Below are positions 11,201 to 21,610 of a stretch of 64,000 nt of DNA, in pieces. Within the stretch, counting starts at the first letter, position 1; each line of letters starts with the position of its first letter. Position numbers and translations under genes: made by a program. The notes beneath the pieces were generated by a model, which was given only the letters and a program-made list of their open reading frames with translations, was not told the DNA's origin and made no database searches. This DNA is from Acheta domesticus (taxonomy: Eukaryota > Arthropoda > Insecta > Orthoptera > Gryllidae). The stretch lies in assembly GCA_031308135.1 (NCBI GenBank), contig JAHLJT010009419.1, positions 32,614,863 to 32,678,862 of the forward strand, written 5' to 3'.

Positions 11201-12246
11201 CGCTGCGCATCCCGCTGAGAGCCGGCTCGCCGTCCTTCCGCTCGCAGCAGACGTCCGCCGAGGACGCGTCCGGGGAGATGGCGATGGCCGCCGAGCGGAT
11301 GGACACCTACTACTTGCCTCCCGTCGGCTACGCCAAGGAGCGTCCCGCCGCCGCCGGCCCGCCCAGCGTGGACGCCGCCATCCCGCCCGGCGCCGTCGTC
11401 GCCTACGACGGCAAATCCGTTGTGGACGTCAGCCTCGCGTCGTCCATTGCCGACCCGTCGGCCAGCACCTCCGCCAGCCGCCGCAACCCCCCGGGCACAG
11501 CAGAGCTCATCAAAGGCACGCCGCAGTTCGGACCCTACCACGGAGAGGTGCCCCCGCCCGTTCCCAAAGTGGTGCATCCCGAGAACATCCCTCAGCTGCA
11601 GGCTCGGAACAAGCAGCAGGCCCAAGTGCTCCCCGTGCAGTTCAACCAGCGGGCGCAACCGCACGCACCCAACACTCGCTTGTCCGTCGTAGACGAAGCT
11701 CTCTCCCCTGCCGGGTCGGAAATTAAAGAGCTCTACTCCGTCTACGATTCCAAGCAGAAGAGCAACGGCGCGAGGGACAAGCAATTCATCAAGAAAGCTT
11801 CCCTGTCTGCAGGCGACGTATCTCAAGAAAACACGGAAGAGACCACCACGTCTGACAAATGGTACTCCACCCAGGCTATGAATCAAGACGATGCGACCAC
11901 CAACCAACAATTCGACGACGCCATCGTCAAGATCGAAAAGACAAGACTGAAACGAGAAGCGCTCGCGCATCATGAACCCGGTCACACGGGCACCGGAGAC
12001 GAAGAAGACCATAGTGAACACGACCATAGTCAGCACGACCACAGCGCTCATGACCACGCAGCCCATGAGCACGACCACGACCATGGTCACATGCACGACC
12101 ACGGGCAGGCGGGAGCGGGGGCGGGGGCGGGCGCGACCAAGGCGGGGCAGGCGAAACCAACGAACGCCGCTCACGCTGTACGTTCGCTCCTCCTCCCTCT
12201 CTGCCTCCCTCTGCTGCTCCTCCAGTTGGCCAGGAATGTTTTATAA
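2006..12246 (+). CDS. Skeletor: Skeletor (isoform B/C-like), 3' portion of gene, four exons
   Basis: The joined exons are 2006-2189, 3712-3905, 8381-8609 and 9451-12246, all with GT donors and AG acceptors. The peptide matches the C-terminal half of arthropod Skeletor: WDIPAIQCYEPEDG, then ISWYINGLLIPEINVVRGK, YHPFYITDDPVGGY, GRLCNWTPD, SFGAYQRTL, NTPDTVYY and CYTHRYLGW. Known Skeletor/Knickkopf proteins have DM13 and DOMON domains followed by a cupredoxin-like domain. Here exons 2-4 form that last part: the His of YHPFY and the C-x2-H of CYTHRYLGW sit where type-1 copper ligands would. DM13 and DOMON exons must lie upstream of the window. The last exon adds about 930 residues of Pro/Ala/Ser-rich tail with a His-rich run and a hydrophobic end. 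Skeletor was described as a spindle-matrix protein in Drosophila; the domain set suits an extracellular or cuticle role better. One +1 frame disruption is present at about 8391-8394. Confidence 0.93.
2297..2540. repeat. Long imperfect inverted repeat (foldback / MITE-like) just after Skeletor exon A
   Basis: The left arm contains TATTTCTTGGCGCG, CTATCTTCACAATGGAATAT and TGCCGCTAG. The complement of the right arm contains TATTTCTTGGCGCG, CTATCTTCACGATGGAATAT and TGCCGCTAG. Arms are roughly 110 nt with a short centre near 2410-2430, so the transcript would form a long hairpin. Confidence 0.8.
2738..2965. repeat. Two diverged direct repeats
   Basis: GTAGTGTTTGGTAGCAACAA at 2738 recurs as GTAGTGTTCGGTAGCAGCAA at 2883. 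The following ~80 bp are also similar, including ATTGCTTATTTCGT in both. The period is about 145 bp. Confidence 0.75.
3030..3420. repeat. Dispersed repeat, copy 1 (second copy at 37190-37570)
   Basis: GGAAAATCCAAAAATATTGA and the next ~340 bp, including a TATATTT...ATATAAAGAACT segment and GCAGTGTT...ATTTAATT, recur diverged in DCAF10 intron 5. The copies lie inside introns of two different genes. Confidence 0.75.
3712..3905 (+). CDS. Skeletor: Skeletor exon B (cupredoxin-like domain, first part)
   Basis: The acceptor AAATGTACAG precedes 3712 and the donor AGAAAC|GTAAGC follows 3905. It encodes GHVGWGISWYINGLLIPEIN, the VVRGKTYTFVVEGG strand and YHPFYITDDPVGGY. The His in YHPFY is the candidate first copper-site ligand. 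It ends in phase 0 after PEERN. The preceding intron is 1,522 bp. Confidence 0.94.
3906..6630. other. Skeletor intron B-C, first part
   Basis: AT-rich intron. Two GC-rich islands (about 4905-5080 and 5520-5610) stand out but I could not assign them to any family. No conserved coding frame seen. Confidence 0.6.
6633..6742. repeat. 110-bp imperfect palindrome (foldback)
   Basis: CCAATCGGGAGCTTC at 6666-6680 is perfectly inverted at 6705-6719. The symmetry extends outward, CTTCTGAC at 6633 pairing with GTCAGAAG ending at 6742. It forms a strong hairpin of a non-autonomous DNA element type. Confidence 0.85.
7195..7690. repeat. ATCGATG-rich degenerate DNA element
   Basis: A cluster of ACATCGAT/ATCGATGT motifs in inverted arrangement at both ends (7225-7275; 7595-7670), including a local inverted repeat CATCGATGTTTTT/AAAAACATCGATG type around 7620-7660. 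Subterminal ATCGAT motifs are common in hAT-like MITEs. No clean termini or target duplication seen. Confidence 0.5.
7790..8272 (+). mobile_element. Retroposon 3' fragment ending in (TAG)n
   Basis: GC-richer, high-complexity sequence unlike the intron around it that ends directly in about 13 TAG units at 8234-8272. The phrase GAGGTTTCTCCGTTCAACAT resembles the trailing parts of insect SINE/LINE 3' ends. No tRNA boxes or coding frame seen, so the class is uncertain. Confidence 0.5.
8381..8609 (+). CDS. Skeletor: Skeletor exon C (cupredoxin-like domain, second part; contains a +1 frame break)
   Basis: The acceptor GTGTTTGCAG precedes 8381 and the donor TACCAG|GTGAGA follows 8609. The exon enters in phase 0 as QVRV. 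The conserved YAGV that should follow, and all of GRLCNWTPD...TPDTVYYQ, lie one base out of frame because of an apparent extra T at 8391-8394. From there to the donor the second frame is open, well conserved and exits in phase 0 to match exon D. The break is an assembly indel or a recent lesion; the intended reading is clear. Confidence 0.9.
8610..9450. other. Skeletor intron C-D
   Basis: 841 bp, AT-rich, no repeats or coding signal seen. Confidence 0.8.
9451..12246 (+). CDS. Skeletor: Skeletor terminal exon D (end of cupredoxin-like domain plus long low-complexity tail)
   Basis: The acceptor CGTCTTCCAG precedes 9451. The exon opens CYTHRYLGWRINVHDSCDS, whose C-x2-H is the second half of the candidate copper site, and stays open for 932 codons to TAA at 12244-12246. 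After about residue 20 the sequence becomes Ser/Asp-rich, then Pro/Ala-rich, then a basic HRP/HRPQAY-type segment (10196-10520), an acidic stretch (10860-11000) and further Ala/Pro-rich sequence. A His/Asp-rich block lies at 11968-12108. A Gly/Ala linker follows, and the last 20 residues are mostly Leu. GC content is far above that of the introns. The tail is not expected to be conserved in other orders. Confidence 0.93.
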   Translation, partial: CYTHRYLGWRINVHDSCDSAAASETVTTRVPASPSADLSSSDDASDDQDGELQSRPSIRVSTRVKPDGGAFVGDKPTYSAYVGSAPAGAGANTVDKLNLGEVYLPPAALQQDAQPYSPPAQQYIPLTSQEEPAFTAQPGPVADYLATENATEQPIKPSPLDFVNPGTAQETITRPATPPVHTSTPHSILPTNASKTTDVKLLSSTAKPAQSTDHDHTLLDNNDFEGYKATSEASPTLINSPTYIYKRPLAHRPHGLTPHGYILPNGRPASMATHTMMLHRPQAYNVGPYRRPVPHRGYVPLHRPAASMVRPTYTISTAVPPNYLMTSKKPFYRVTMMGVPHRTMVSPSPYHRPMTTLAARPLLPAQQQYSSSYKNIHYSLPPQRIKYDKLQAIGSTSNSNSPTPKPDTKNTNEAKKVESVSKTTPISPAPLLSTSTESISANLPIAVNTGFRPETVVVEGGFKPIIKNIAQDRSSVETDTELVDQDEIIEKLEKEMLGELIDAPEVTEDRKENPFEGQRPETFEPMFIPSPPDRISQQNASDAKRAAASGIAEDLVPPAQKSAAPVKVSLAQKQGARPRPAAAPLRIPLRAGSPSFRSQQTSAEDASGEMAMAAERMDTYYLPPVGYAKERPAAAGPPSVDAAIPPGAVVAYDGKSVVDVSLASSIADPSASTSASRRNPPGTAELIKGTPQFGPYHGEVPPPVPKVVHPENIPQLQARNKQQAQVLPVQFNQRAQPHAPNTRLSVVDEALSPAGSEIKELYSVYDSKQKSNGARDKQFIKKASLSAGDVSQENTEETTTSDKWYSTQAMNQDDATTNQQFDDAIVKIEKTRLKREALAHHEPGHTGTGDEEDHSEHDHSQHDHSAHDHAAHEHDHDHGHMHDHGQAGAGAGAGATKAGQAKPTNAAHAVRSLLLPLCLPLLLLQLARNVL
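11968..12108 (+). other. Skeletor: His/Asp-rich block in the Skeletor tail
   Basis: About 47 codons dominated by repeats of His-Asp-His with Ser, Ala, Glu and Gly between (HSEHDHSQHDHSAHDH and HEHDHDHGHMHDHG). Such stretches commonly bind Zn or Cu. It sits just before the Gly/Ala linker and hydrophobic end. A metal role is inference from composition only. Confidence 0.7.
12184..12243 (+). other. Skeletor: Hydrophobic C-terminus of Skeletor (possible GPI-attachment signal)
   Basis: The last 20 codons include LLLPLCLPLLLLQLA and stop after ARNVL. They are preceded by small residues (GAGAGAGATKAG, then TNAAHAVR). This order, small residues then spacer then a hydrophobic end with no cytoplasmic tail, fits a GPI signal. 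The related protein Knickkopf is GPI-anchored. It could also be a tail anchor. Confidence 0.5.
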
Positions 12247-13321
12247 ATCTGCCTGGCGGCGCAATGAAGTAAATTGAAAAGTTAAAACCAGAAGTGCAAC
12301 TCGCCTCAGTAATATTTCGTGGAAGAGATTCCTTATGTACATATTAAAGAATTATTCTATTAATACTGAATAATACCCGTATCCTCAGGCCTCATTCTTC
12401 TGAGACGCTACAGTGGGTGCACTGGCAACTACAGCGACATATATGTTCCGAAAGCCAGAGATGGTAGAGAACACTCCTAATGAAGAGTTGATGAAAATGA
12501 ATTTCGCAACGTGAAAGACTGGAAACATTCCGCCAATAACTAATACATTCATGTACTCGGGATTCATGTCGAAGGAAGTGATATCTATTCAATCATGGGT
12601 ACTGTTTCATTGCTCAAGTACAAAAGTTGCATTGAAGCTTTTTCAACACGTGCTTTCTCCTCAATACTGTATGATAAAGAATAACTAAGTATAGATTTTG
12701 AGAAATACCATAAAATACACAATATTTCATTCCGCAGATATTTATTGTAATTCATATTTTACATTATAATTTATAAACTAAACAATCTGCCATTCAGACT
12801 GTGCACTAAAAAACAAAAATTACAAAAATGGAAATGTGATTTACACGATTCTATCGTCAACGTAAGTCATGACAGTTTGAAGGAGTCATCTTCGTGTTGA
12901 GAATTTCACTTCAGTGATATGTAGGCAATGTAGTGATTAAAGAGGCAAGTGTATTATTGGAGTATTCTAAAACTCCGATGAATATGTATTTGCATGAATA
13001 TTTACATCAAATGATTTTTTCTCTGACAATTATTTATTAATTTCAAATATTAAAGATAAATTAATAATTCTCATTGCATTGTGTCACATTGTGAATTGTA
13101 CAGTTTTTTATATTGTATAAACGTCACCGGTTTTGTATGTGAATACTCCAATACTGTAAATACAAATTTTAAAAAGTGTTTTATTATTTTTGTATTTAAT
13201 GACCTAAAGTCTGTCCCTTATTGTATGATTTCTTTATCCACGTTCTTTATTGTCTTCAACACGAATCGTGTAGCTGTCATTAGCATTGTTCTGTTGAAGG
13301 ATATTTTATCGTCCAGTAACT

Positions 13322-13366
<45 letters not shown>

Positions 13367-13535
13367 CTTGCATTGGATTAATGAAACATTTCCCATCTCT
13401 CACTAAATAAATGGCTCATCCGCTTCCGGTTCCACGTAAATAACGAATGCAATCACGATTAGTCCTTCTCGAACCTCTCACATGTTTGAACAAATACTTT
13501 TACTTTCTCACTTACTACTTACCTAGAATAAAGTA
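12247..13535 (+). other. Skeletor 3' UTR and downstream AT-rich region
   Basis: Non-coding after the TAA. The first weak poly(A)-signal candidate is ATTAAA at 12343-12348. Later AATAAA motifs occur near 13405 and 13528. A (GT)(GA)n microsatellite lies at 13322-13359. Confidence 0.5.
13322..13359. repeat. (GT)n(GA)n microsatellite
   Basis: About six GT units run directly into about 12 GA units. Confidence 0.93.
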
Positions 13536-14240
13536 TTGGAAGGCTGCGACAAAAAACAAAAATGGAACATTTTTCGAAAGAAAAACTCTTCTTGTGAATC
13601 CCTGATACCGAAAAGTTTACCAGTCTTGTCCATATCAATCTTGTCGAAAACTCGGTTTATGGCAAAATGTCTCTCTCTGCCCGTCCGTGCGTCTGTCTGT
13701 GGTCAAATCCAGCGCCTAAAGGTTGAGACGATTGTCTACAAAATTGATATTCCTCAATCGATCTGGTGGAATTCATATCCCTGCGAATTTAAAATTGATA
13801 TTTTAATTTTGGGGATCTGTAAATAAGACATGTGCAATTTTTCGAAAATATTGGTAGTTTTCGTGTGATTTTGCATGTAATAAAGACGATATTAAAAACA
13901 AGAATTCCTCAAAAACAGCTCTAAATTTTTTCTTGAATATTTTTCTCGAAAATAGCAAAGTACTCTTACAAAAATGGTACTGGTCTGATTTTCAGCCAAC
14001 TCTATGTATTTTTGAAAATTGTAAGAAAATTATCTTCCAAAAGTACTATATTGGATTTAGTGTCTTTTTAACTTTCTCGCATACTACTTATGTAATATAG
14101 ATATTTAGCGATGAATGCAATACATCGCTGCAGCGAGAAACAGGGATTTTTTTATAGAAAAATTCGTTTTGTGGTTGCTATTACTGATTTATTTGTTTAC
14201 CGCAAAACGTCTATCCGTTCGTCGGCCCCTCAAAAATGCA
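13536..14240 (+). repeat. Hairpin-repeat family, diverged partial copy (+)
   Basis: Shares with the other copies the order: GATACCGAAAA, a GTCCGT/GTCTGT segment, CAAAATTGATATTCCTCAAT, GATCTGG, then ATTTTCGAAAAT and AATTTTTTCTT blocks. It lacks both termini. Confidence 0.65.
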
Positions 14241-17149
14241 ACGCCTCGCCACTGACGCATTCCTTCACACGTTAAGTTGCTTTCAGCGTAGGATAACTCC
14301 AAAAAGACAAAAACTTGTAAGATTTTAATCTCCCTACTTTCCCTAACGTGTTTCCTATCGGTGATTTTAGTTTATTATTAAAATGAGCTAGTAAAATCCC
14401 TTTTTGTCTTTTCCTTGTCATTTCTCCACGTTTAATAATTTTCGTATTCTTTCTCGATAACAAGCTGGGATTGTCCAACGACGCTGTAAATTCTTTTTTT
14501 TAATTAATCCTCAAGAGCATTCGTATCATATGCAGGGTCGAAATAATATATCTCGTATACTGTATATTAATATGTTCACATTCTTGAACGCACAACACAA
14601 ACTACGGTCTCCTTGAGTATTGAAAGTGACCGCCAGATGGTAGAGCGCTACCTACTGTACTCAAGGTGGTTGTGCCTGAGGCGCACTATACGCTCACGTT
14701 TTCTTGAACCTCGGAATATCTAACCCCACTCCTTTACTAATATTATTATTAGTTGAATTAAGAATAACTGTTAGCGACGAGCATTGTTGACAGAATTTCA
14801 TTGCCATAAATATATTACTTCCGCATTGTCGCAGCAAGCTCTTAAAAATTACTTCAATTTACAATTGCCCATTTAACATACACGCTCAGCCCAGACTTCT
14901 ACAAGTTATAATTCTAATTTTGAATCCTTTGTATTTAATTATTTATTGTAGTAATAAGCTTCAGCCACGCGATTGCGTGGAAAGATTGTTCAATGACCTC
15001 GCCACTCTGCCCGCCAGCAATATCGCGAATTTCAGCCCACGCACTCTCCGGCCGGGCGACAGCTGCGCCGACCAGATTTGCGCAATCGTGACGCAATTCA
15101 CTCGACCAATATTACAATCGAAAATCCTAATTCAAATAATCACATGTTCACACACCTTCGATCACAAATTATCCGCTCATCTCTAAATTGCTGGCTTCCT
15201 ATTGTTGAAAAGGTCTCGTAACGCGAAAAGATTTCTCGCCTCACCAACTACATCTAACGAACTCACCAGTCGAGCAGTGATATTCTCACAGAACTGAAGT
15301 GTATCTCGCTCGCTCGCACTCGTACATTTCATAATTGTCTTAAGTTCACAGTAGAATCTTAAAATGTATGTGTGTGCCGCATTCACTTTCAATTAATGTT
15401 GTTTTATTGAGTGTAATCAACTGTTCAGTGTATAGGCTACGTACAGCCATGTTACATAATTCTATGCAATTGCACGTACCTCAAATTGTATGACCTAGTG
15501 AACTATGTGGTGTTCATAGTAGCATTTCAAGTGTAATTATTCATATCTGATTTTGTGAACTGCGCATTACAGTTTCTCATCATAAAATGGCTTGCAAGGA
15601 ACTTTTATTTGTTTATTTGGTCAAAAACAGTAAAAACTGTAAATGAAGTGTAGGGAAAGAGATTATCTGCGCACATTTTCTTGAAGCCAAGAATAAAAAA
15701 AAGCAACATTTGAAAAACTAGAAACAAGAATTTAGAAAATAATTATTATTTTAGAAAAATAAAAATTTGAAAAATGTTTCTTCCCGAGTTATAGAAAATC
15801 AATTTCAACGGTGAGTGAACTGATTTGATTTTTCTGCATTGCTAACAAAATAGTGATGAACATCAATTCTACTCCTACCATTACAAGCAAAAAGAGTGCT
15901 CAACAAAACGTGCGCACAGTGAAGCTACATCTACGTCCAGAAGCAAAACAAAGGGCCATCTCAGCATTTGCTCAATAGATCGGGGAAACTGTACAAAAAC
16001 AGATCGAGATGGAGAAATACGAGATCAGGAAACTGGACAAAAACCTGATCGATTAGTGCTCGCGCATCATATCACATTACGTAATCTTGTAATTCACATC
16101 GCTGTGTTAACTACTCGCGTAATGGTAACGGCCGAAAGCCACGTAAACTGTGAACTGTGTCTACCTCAGTATTAGCAATGTCAACTGTTATGTTAAACTC
16201 TGCGTTCTTTGGGGAGAAGCCGATTAACGAGTCCGATGAGCAGCGATGTTTCACGCCAATGTCAACATGTGCGTCGCGTGTGTTATCTGGAAGAACCAAA
16301 ACCTCTCCACATCGGGCAGATCCCCTGCTCGTCTTCAAGTGTTCTACGAATATTCTCAACGTAACTGTATATTCAGTATATATTATTATTATATATTCAG
16401 TATATATTAAAAACAGTTATGTATATAAACTGTTTTTTATTTAATTTGTGCCAACTTCAACTTGTGTAAACAGGTTGGCCGCCGTAATGTTATCAAATTT
16501 ATTTTCGTCTCAGGCCAGGAGTTTATTTTTTTCCTAATGACTACATTCGATATACAATATACCGAATTATACAATATAAATTATACGGATATAATTTCAC
16601 AGATGTAACGGTCATTTTGAAACGTGAATCAACGTTTCACCATGCGGCCCGAGATGTGAATTACTTCGTCTGGAGCCACATAGTGAAAATGTGATTCACA
16701 GTTACATTCTCTATTAAGTAAAGACGCTGGTTTTCAATTTGAAAATATGTGTATCGATTATTGATGTCATATTGTTTTCCGTACTGTTTATACTCTTTTT
16801 CTTTTATAATCTTCGAATAAAAGTTCAATATCATAATTATTGTGAATTAGATATAATATGAACGAAATCATTCTATTTAGAAAAAAGTGAAATAATTGAT
16901 CTAATTTGCCATATTATTAAAAGAAATATATAATTTATTTTTGTCTTAGTGGTATATGTTGTGATTGACAAGTTTTTTTTTTGTTTTTTTTTAAAAAAGC
17001 ACTTTGAGGGTAATATTTCGTATATTCAAGTAGGCCAAGAATACTAATCTGTTCACAAGGCCTTAGAGTATATTGCTTCATAAACAGTGTTCGACTCTGC
17101 CTGCTTAATTTTAGAGCTCTTTTGATTGCATTCGACGTGGACTTTCTCA
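14241..17149. other. Intergenic AT-rich region
   Basis: No gene recognised. A GC-richer island at about 16100-16360 (minus-strand open frame of 82 codons, no known domain) is followed by an ATATATTC-type AT repeat at 16362-16412. Another GC-richer island at 14990-15090 is unassigned. Confidence 0.5.
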
Positions 17150-17374
17150 CAAGCTTTGACCTTGAGTTTTCAAAGTCATTTGAAACACTTCAACTTACAA
17201 ACACAATAGTGTTTACAAATTGCTGGTAATGTGCGTATTAAAGGGGTGAGAGATTTTTCAAAATAATACATTTGTGAAAGAATTTTTGAAACAACAAACA
17301 AATACCCCAAATTGAACTTTACGTCATATGAAAGAGTGCAATTAGCACCATCCGTTCGAAAAATTTGAAGAAAA

Positions 17375-17609
17375 CTAGAAGTGCTACAGAATGGCACAGA
17401 CTTTCCCATATTAGTTTTCTATTTCCTTGGGTCTTCGCGAGCTATTTGGAATTGCCACATATTCTTTCTTGCCAGCTGCTATCACCTCCAAAATAATTTT
17501 TTTTTGACATTTTCTTAATTGTTCGGTTTCCTGTTGGTAGAACGGAAACATTAATTTTAGAATATTAAAGAACACAAATACCTAGTCCTAAATGGCAATT
17601 TTCTTTTAA
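17375..17609 (-). repeat. Hairpin-repeat family, 3'-end piece interrupted by the next copy
   Basis: Starts with CTAGAAGTGCTACAGAATGG, the complement of the family 3' end. It breaks at TTTTCTTTTAA where a complete copy (17610-19186) begins. Family sequence resumes at 19187-19340. An interior piece of yet another copy lies at 17150-17374. Confidence 0.8.
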
Positions 17610-19186
17610 CTAGTGGTGCAACAGAATGGCACAGACTTTCCCGTATTAGTTTTCTATTTCCTTGGGTCTTTGCTAGCTATTCGGAATTGCCAGAAACTCA
17701 TTGTTGCTAGCTGTCATCTATCACCGCCAAAAGTACGTTTTTCTGTCATTTCTTAATTTTTCGATTTCCTATTGGTGGTACGGAAACATTAATTTTAGAA
17801 TATTAAAGAACACAAAAACCTAGTCATAAATGGCTATTTTCTTTTAAAAATTATGTGTCGTTTAATAGAAAATGGCGTTTTAGCGCTACTAAAAATGCGA
17901 AATTTGAAGCTCATTTTTACAGAAAATGTTTGAGTTTTCAACATACTTAATTTGAAGTTATTTGATGCACGTACACTCACAAATATAATAATCTTTACAA
18001 ATATCTGGTAACGTGCATATTAAAGATGTGAGAGATCTTTAAAAAAAATTACAATTATGTAATTTTTGAAAAAACAAAAAAATAACTCAAAATTCACGTC
18101 ATATTAAAGAGTGTAATTAGCAGTATCCGTTACAAAAGTTTCAAGAAAAAATTTGCAGCCATATACGAGAAAATGGCGTTTGAGCGTTTCTGAAAATGCG
18201 AAATTTGAGCTGCTTTTCACAGAGAACGGTTGTGTTTTCGAGAAACTTTACTTGACATTATTTAAAGCACATGTACTCGTAAATATAATAATGTGAACAA
18301 ATCGCTGCTAATGTTAATATTATCGACGTGAGAAACATGTGAAAAACTTTACATTTTTGTAATTTTTGAAAAAAACAACCAATAGAGCAATATGGTTTTT
18401 ATGTCATCTGATAGAGTACATTTATCACTATCCCTACCAAAGGTTTAAAGAAAAAATTTGAAGCCGTTTTTGAGAAAATCTTGTTTATGTATTTTTTTAA
18501 TTGCACATATTGCACGCAATATTGCACGAAAACTACTAAAATTTTGAAAAAAAATTACATGACCTTTATTAAAGAACTCAATATGCAGAACAAATTTTAT
18601 TTGAAGAAAAAAATCTCTATCTTCAATTCTGTAGTTAGAGAAAGACGCCGAAAAGAATCAAACTTTCACAATTTTCGAAAATTCAGAGTTATCCGTGAAA
18701 ATCGGACATATGCCATGTAAATAAGTGTATTTTACTCTATTCCTACAAGAAATTTAAAGAAAAAATTTGGAGCCATTTTTTAGAAAATTTTGAAAATCCC
18801 CGGGGGGCTTTATATAAAGTAACCCCAAATTTTGAAGAATCTTTTTCAAAATCTCAAAGCTTCAACTAGAACCAGATCGACCGGGGAATATCTATTTTGG
18901 AAGAAATCGTACATATGATTTAGGCGCTAGCAGTGTTCACAGACGGACGTTTTCCTTTCAATTGGTTTTTCGGTATCAAGGGCCTAGAAAACAGGGGTTC
19001 TGGCTACACCACGTGTTAGGGGATTTTTTTTCTTAATTTACCAACTGGTTTAATCCACTTCTCTGTTTTCACGGCCCGGCAATTAATTTTTTCCTCGGAA
19101 AATTGGCCCTTTTTTCGCGCAGCATTACATAACTTTCCCTATAGTACGTGTATCACTCTGTGTATACGTACGTATACGGGAAAGTA
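17610..19186 (-). repeat. Hairpin-repeat family, complete copy (-), 1,577 bp
   Basis: Runs from CTAGTGGTGCAACAGAATGG (family 3' end) to GTATACGGGAAAGTA (family 5' hairpin). The interior holds about three ~305-bp sub-repeats, each with a GAGAAAATGGCGTT-like core at about 17865, 18165 and 18470. A segment with GTGTTCACAGACGGACGTTTT and TTTTTCGGTATCAAGG follows. No long open frame. Confidence 0.85.
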
Positions 19187-19340
19187 AAAATTTGGAGACG
19201 TTTTTTTGAAAATCTTGTTTTTGTAATTTTTTAAAATTGCACAAAATATTGCTCGAAAACTACTAAAATTTTCAAAAAATAGACACGACTTTAATGAAAG
19301 AACTCACTTTGGAGAATAAAATGTATTTGCTCATTCCACT

Positions 19341-20337
19341 TCAAAAGTTTAAGCGGAACCTCTGATGTTATTTGTTCTATCGTACTTCTAAAGGGTTTTC
19401 ATGAACCTAGCTGACACTATGACGAAAATGTTAAGATACCCTTGCGAGTAAACCCAGCCTCATCGTAAAAAGAAAATTGTCAAGAAATTAACAAAGCACA
19501 ATACTTCAACATGAGATTACAGAAAAGAAGAATAAATGAACATCATTAACTGAAAATCCAACTCATTTAATCGTTGTAACTGACTGAACGTGATACAGTT
19601 CCATCTGCAAGGGTATAAATATAGTTCATAATAGACTTAACTCACAGAATACATTTACTTTTGCCTTATTTATTCTTCAACAAAAAAAACGGTCAACGAG
19701 GAACATTTTAAGTCAGTAAATATTAGTGGTAGCGAAGGGACGAAACCTTTAATAACTCCCTAACAAAAGAAGTTCATGTTCATTTTCCCTTTGATTTTCA
19801 TTTGCATTTTATTTTATTGTTTTGATTTTGGGAATGCAAGTATTTGACACCAATAGATGTACACTTGTATTTCCTGGCATAGCTCCGAGTTGGAAAAGTT
19901 TTTCACACTAATTGAGTTCACTTTATGAGCACTTAATAACTGTTCTTTTCACTCAGTATACTATTACAATCATACACTAATAACTAAAAGTTAGTCGCAC
20001 TGACTAGCTTAGCGCGATAACTAACGCAGACGTTTGCGCATCCAGAGAGCTGTTGGAACGATGTTATCGCCTTGACACAGCACACTATGTGCCATAGTCG
20101 TATGTACTGTCCTTGAAGACAGGAGATGACCCGTTAAACTTAAGTGCTGTGAGGGTTGCCTATGGCTAGAGACATGAGATTTCTCGCAGAAAATGCATTG
20201 ACAAGTCATAAGAAAAATGTTTTCTCTCATTAATATAAAATACTGTTGTAACATTATCGTTTGTAAGTAACTAGCAGAGTGTCTGTCCTTCCTTAAGGGA
20301 ACATGTGTTTAAGTTCAAGTAGGTCAATGTAAAAAAA
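19341..20337. other. Intergenic spacer between repeat copies
   Basis: AT-rich, no conserved frame or repeat recognised. Confidence 0.6.
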
Positions 20338-21610
20338 CTAGTGGTGCTGCAGAATGGCACAGACTTTCTATTATTAGTTTTCTATTTCCTTTGGTCTCAG
20401 TTAGCAATTTGGACTTGACACATACCCTTACCAGCTGTCATCTATCGCCGCCCAAAATTACTTTTTTTAAACATTTTCATTTTTTCGTTTTCTTGATAGT
20501 AGAAAGAAAATATTATTTCAAGAATATTAAAGAACAGTGAAAATTCGTCTTAAAAGGCAATTTTCATTGAAAAATTTACAGCCGTTTTTAAGATAATGGC
20601 GTTTCATCGCTACTGTAAATGCAAAATTTGAAACTCCTATTCACAGGAATCTTTTGTTTTCGAAAAATTTTATTTCAACTCATTTTAAACACATTAACTC
20701 ACCAATACAGCAATGTTTACAAATTGTAAGAAACGTGCATATTAACGGTGTGAGAAATCTTTCAAAAAAATTACATTAGTGTCATTTTTGAAAGACAAAA
20801 AATACCCAAAAATGAACTTTACGTCATATTAAAGAGTACAATTAGCACTAACCGTTCCAAAAGTTTGAAGAACAAATTTGGAGCCATTATGAGAAAATGG
20901 GGTTTAAGCGTTTCTGAAAATTGGTAATTTCGTAATTTTGAGTTAGTTTTCACAGAAATCGGTTGAGTTTTCGAGAACCTTTACTTGACATTATTTGAAG
21001 TATATGTACTCATAAATATAATAATGTGAAAAAATCACCGTTAATGTAAATATTAACGACGTGAGATACAAGTCAAAAAAATATATGTTTGTAAGTTTGG
21101 AAAAACAAAAGAATAGAGCAATATGGCGTTCATGTCATCTCAAAGAGTACATTTAGCACTATCCCTACCAAAAGTTTAAAGAAAAATTTGGAGCCGTTTT
21201 TGAGAAAATCTTGCTTTTGTATTTTTTTAAATTGCACATATTGCACACAATTTTGCTCGAAAACTACAAAAATTTTCAAAAACATGTACAAGACCTTACT
21301 GAAAGAACTCACTTTGCAGAACAAAATGCATTTGAAGGAAAAATATCTTCAATTTTGTCGTTGGGAGGAAGATGCCAAAAAAAATCAATTTTGCAGTTTT
21401 TGAAAATTTAGAGTTAAGCATGAAAATCGGACCTAAGCCACCTTCATAAGTGTATTTTACTCTATTCTTACTATAAATTTAAAGAAAAAATTTGGAGCCG
21501 TTTTTGAGAACACTGAAAATGTTCGGGGAGCTTCATGTAAAGTATCCCCAGATTTTGAAGAAAGATTTTCAAATCTCAGATTGCAAATATCGTATGAAAT
21601 CTCATATCTT
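20338..21610 (-). repeat. Hairpin-repeat family copy (-), 5' end missing
   Basis: Begins CTAGTGGTGCTGCAGAATGG and follows the family order through the sub-repeats to CTTCATGTAAAGTATCCCCA. It is then replaced by unrelated sequence before the hairpin. A further fragment lies at about 21820-22210. Confidence 0.8.

Noticed and set aside
18481..18720. Recurrent frames of about 60-80 codons (also 21188-21411, 50283-50465, 59817-60014)
   Set aside because: They recur because the same repeat family recurs. Each is short, AT-driven, broken differently in each copy and lacks a domain.
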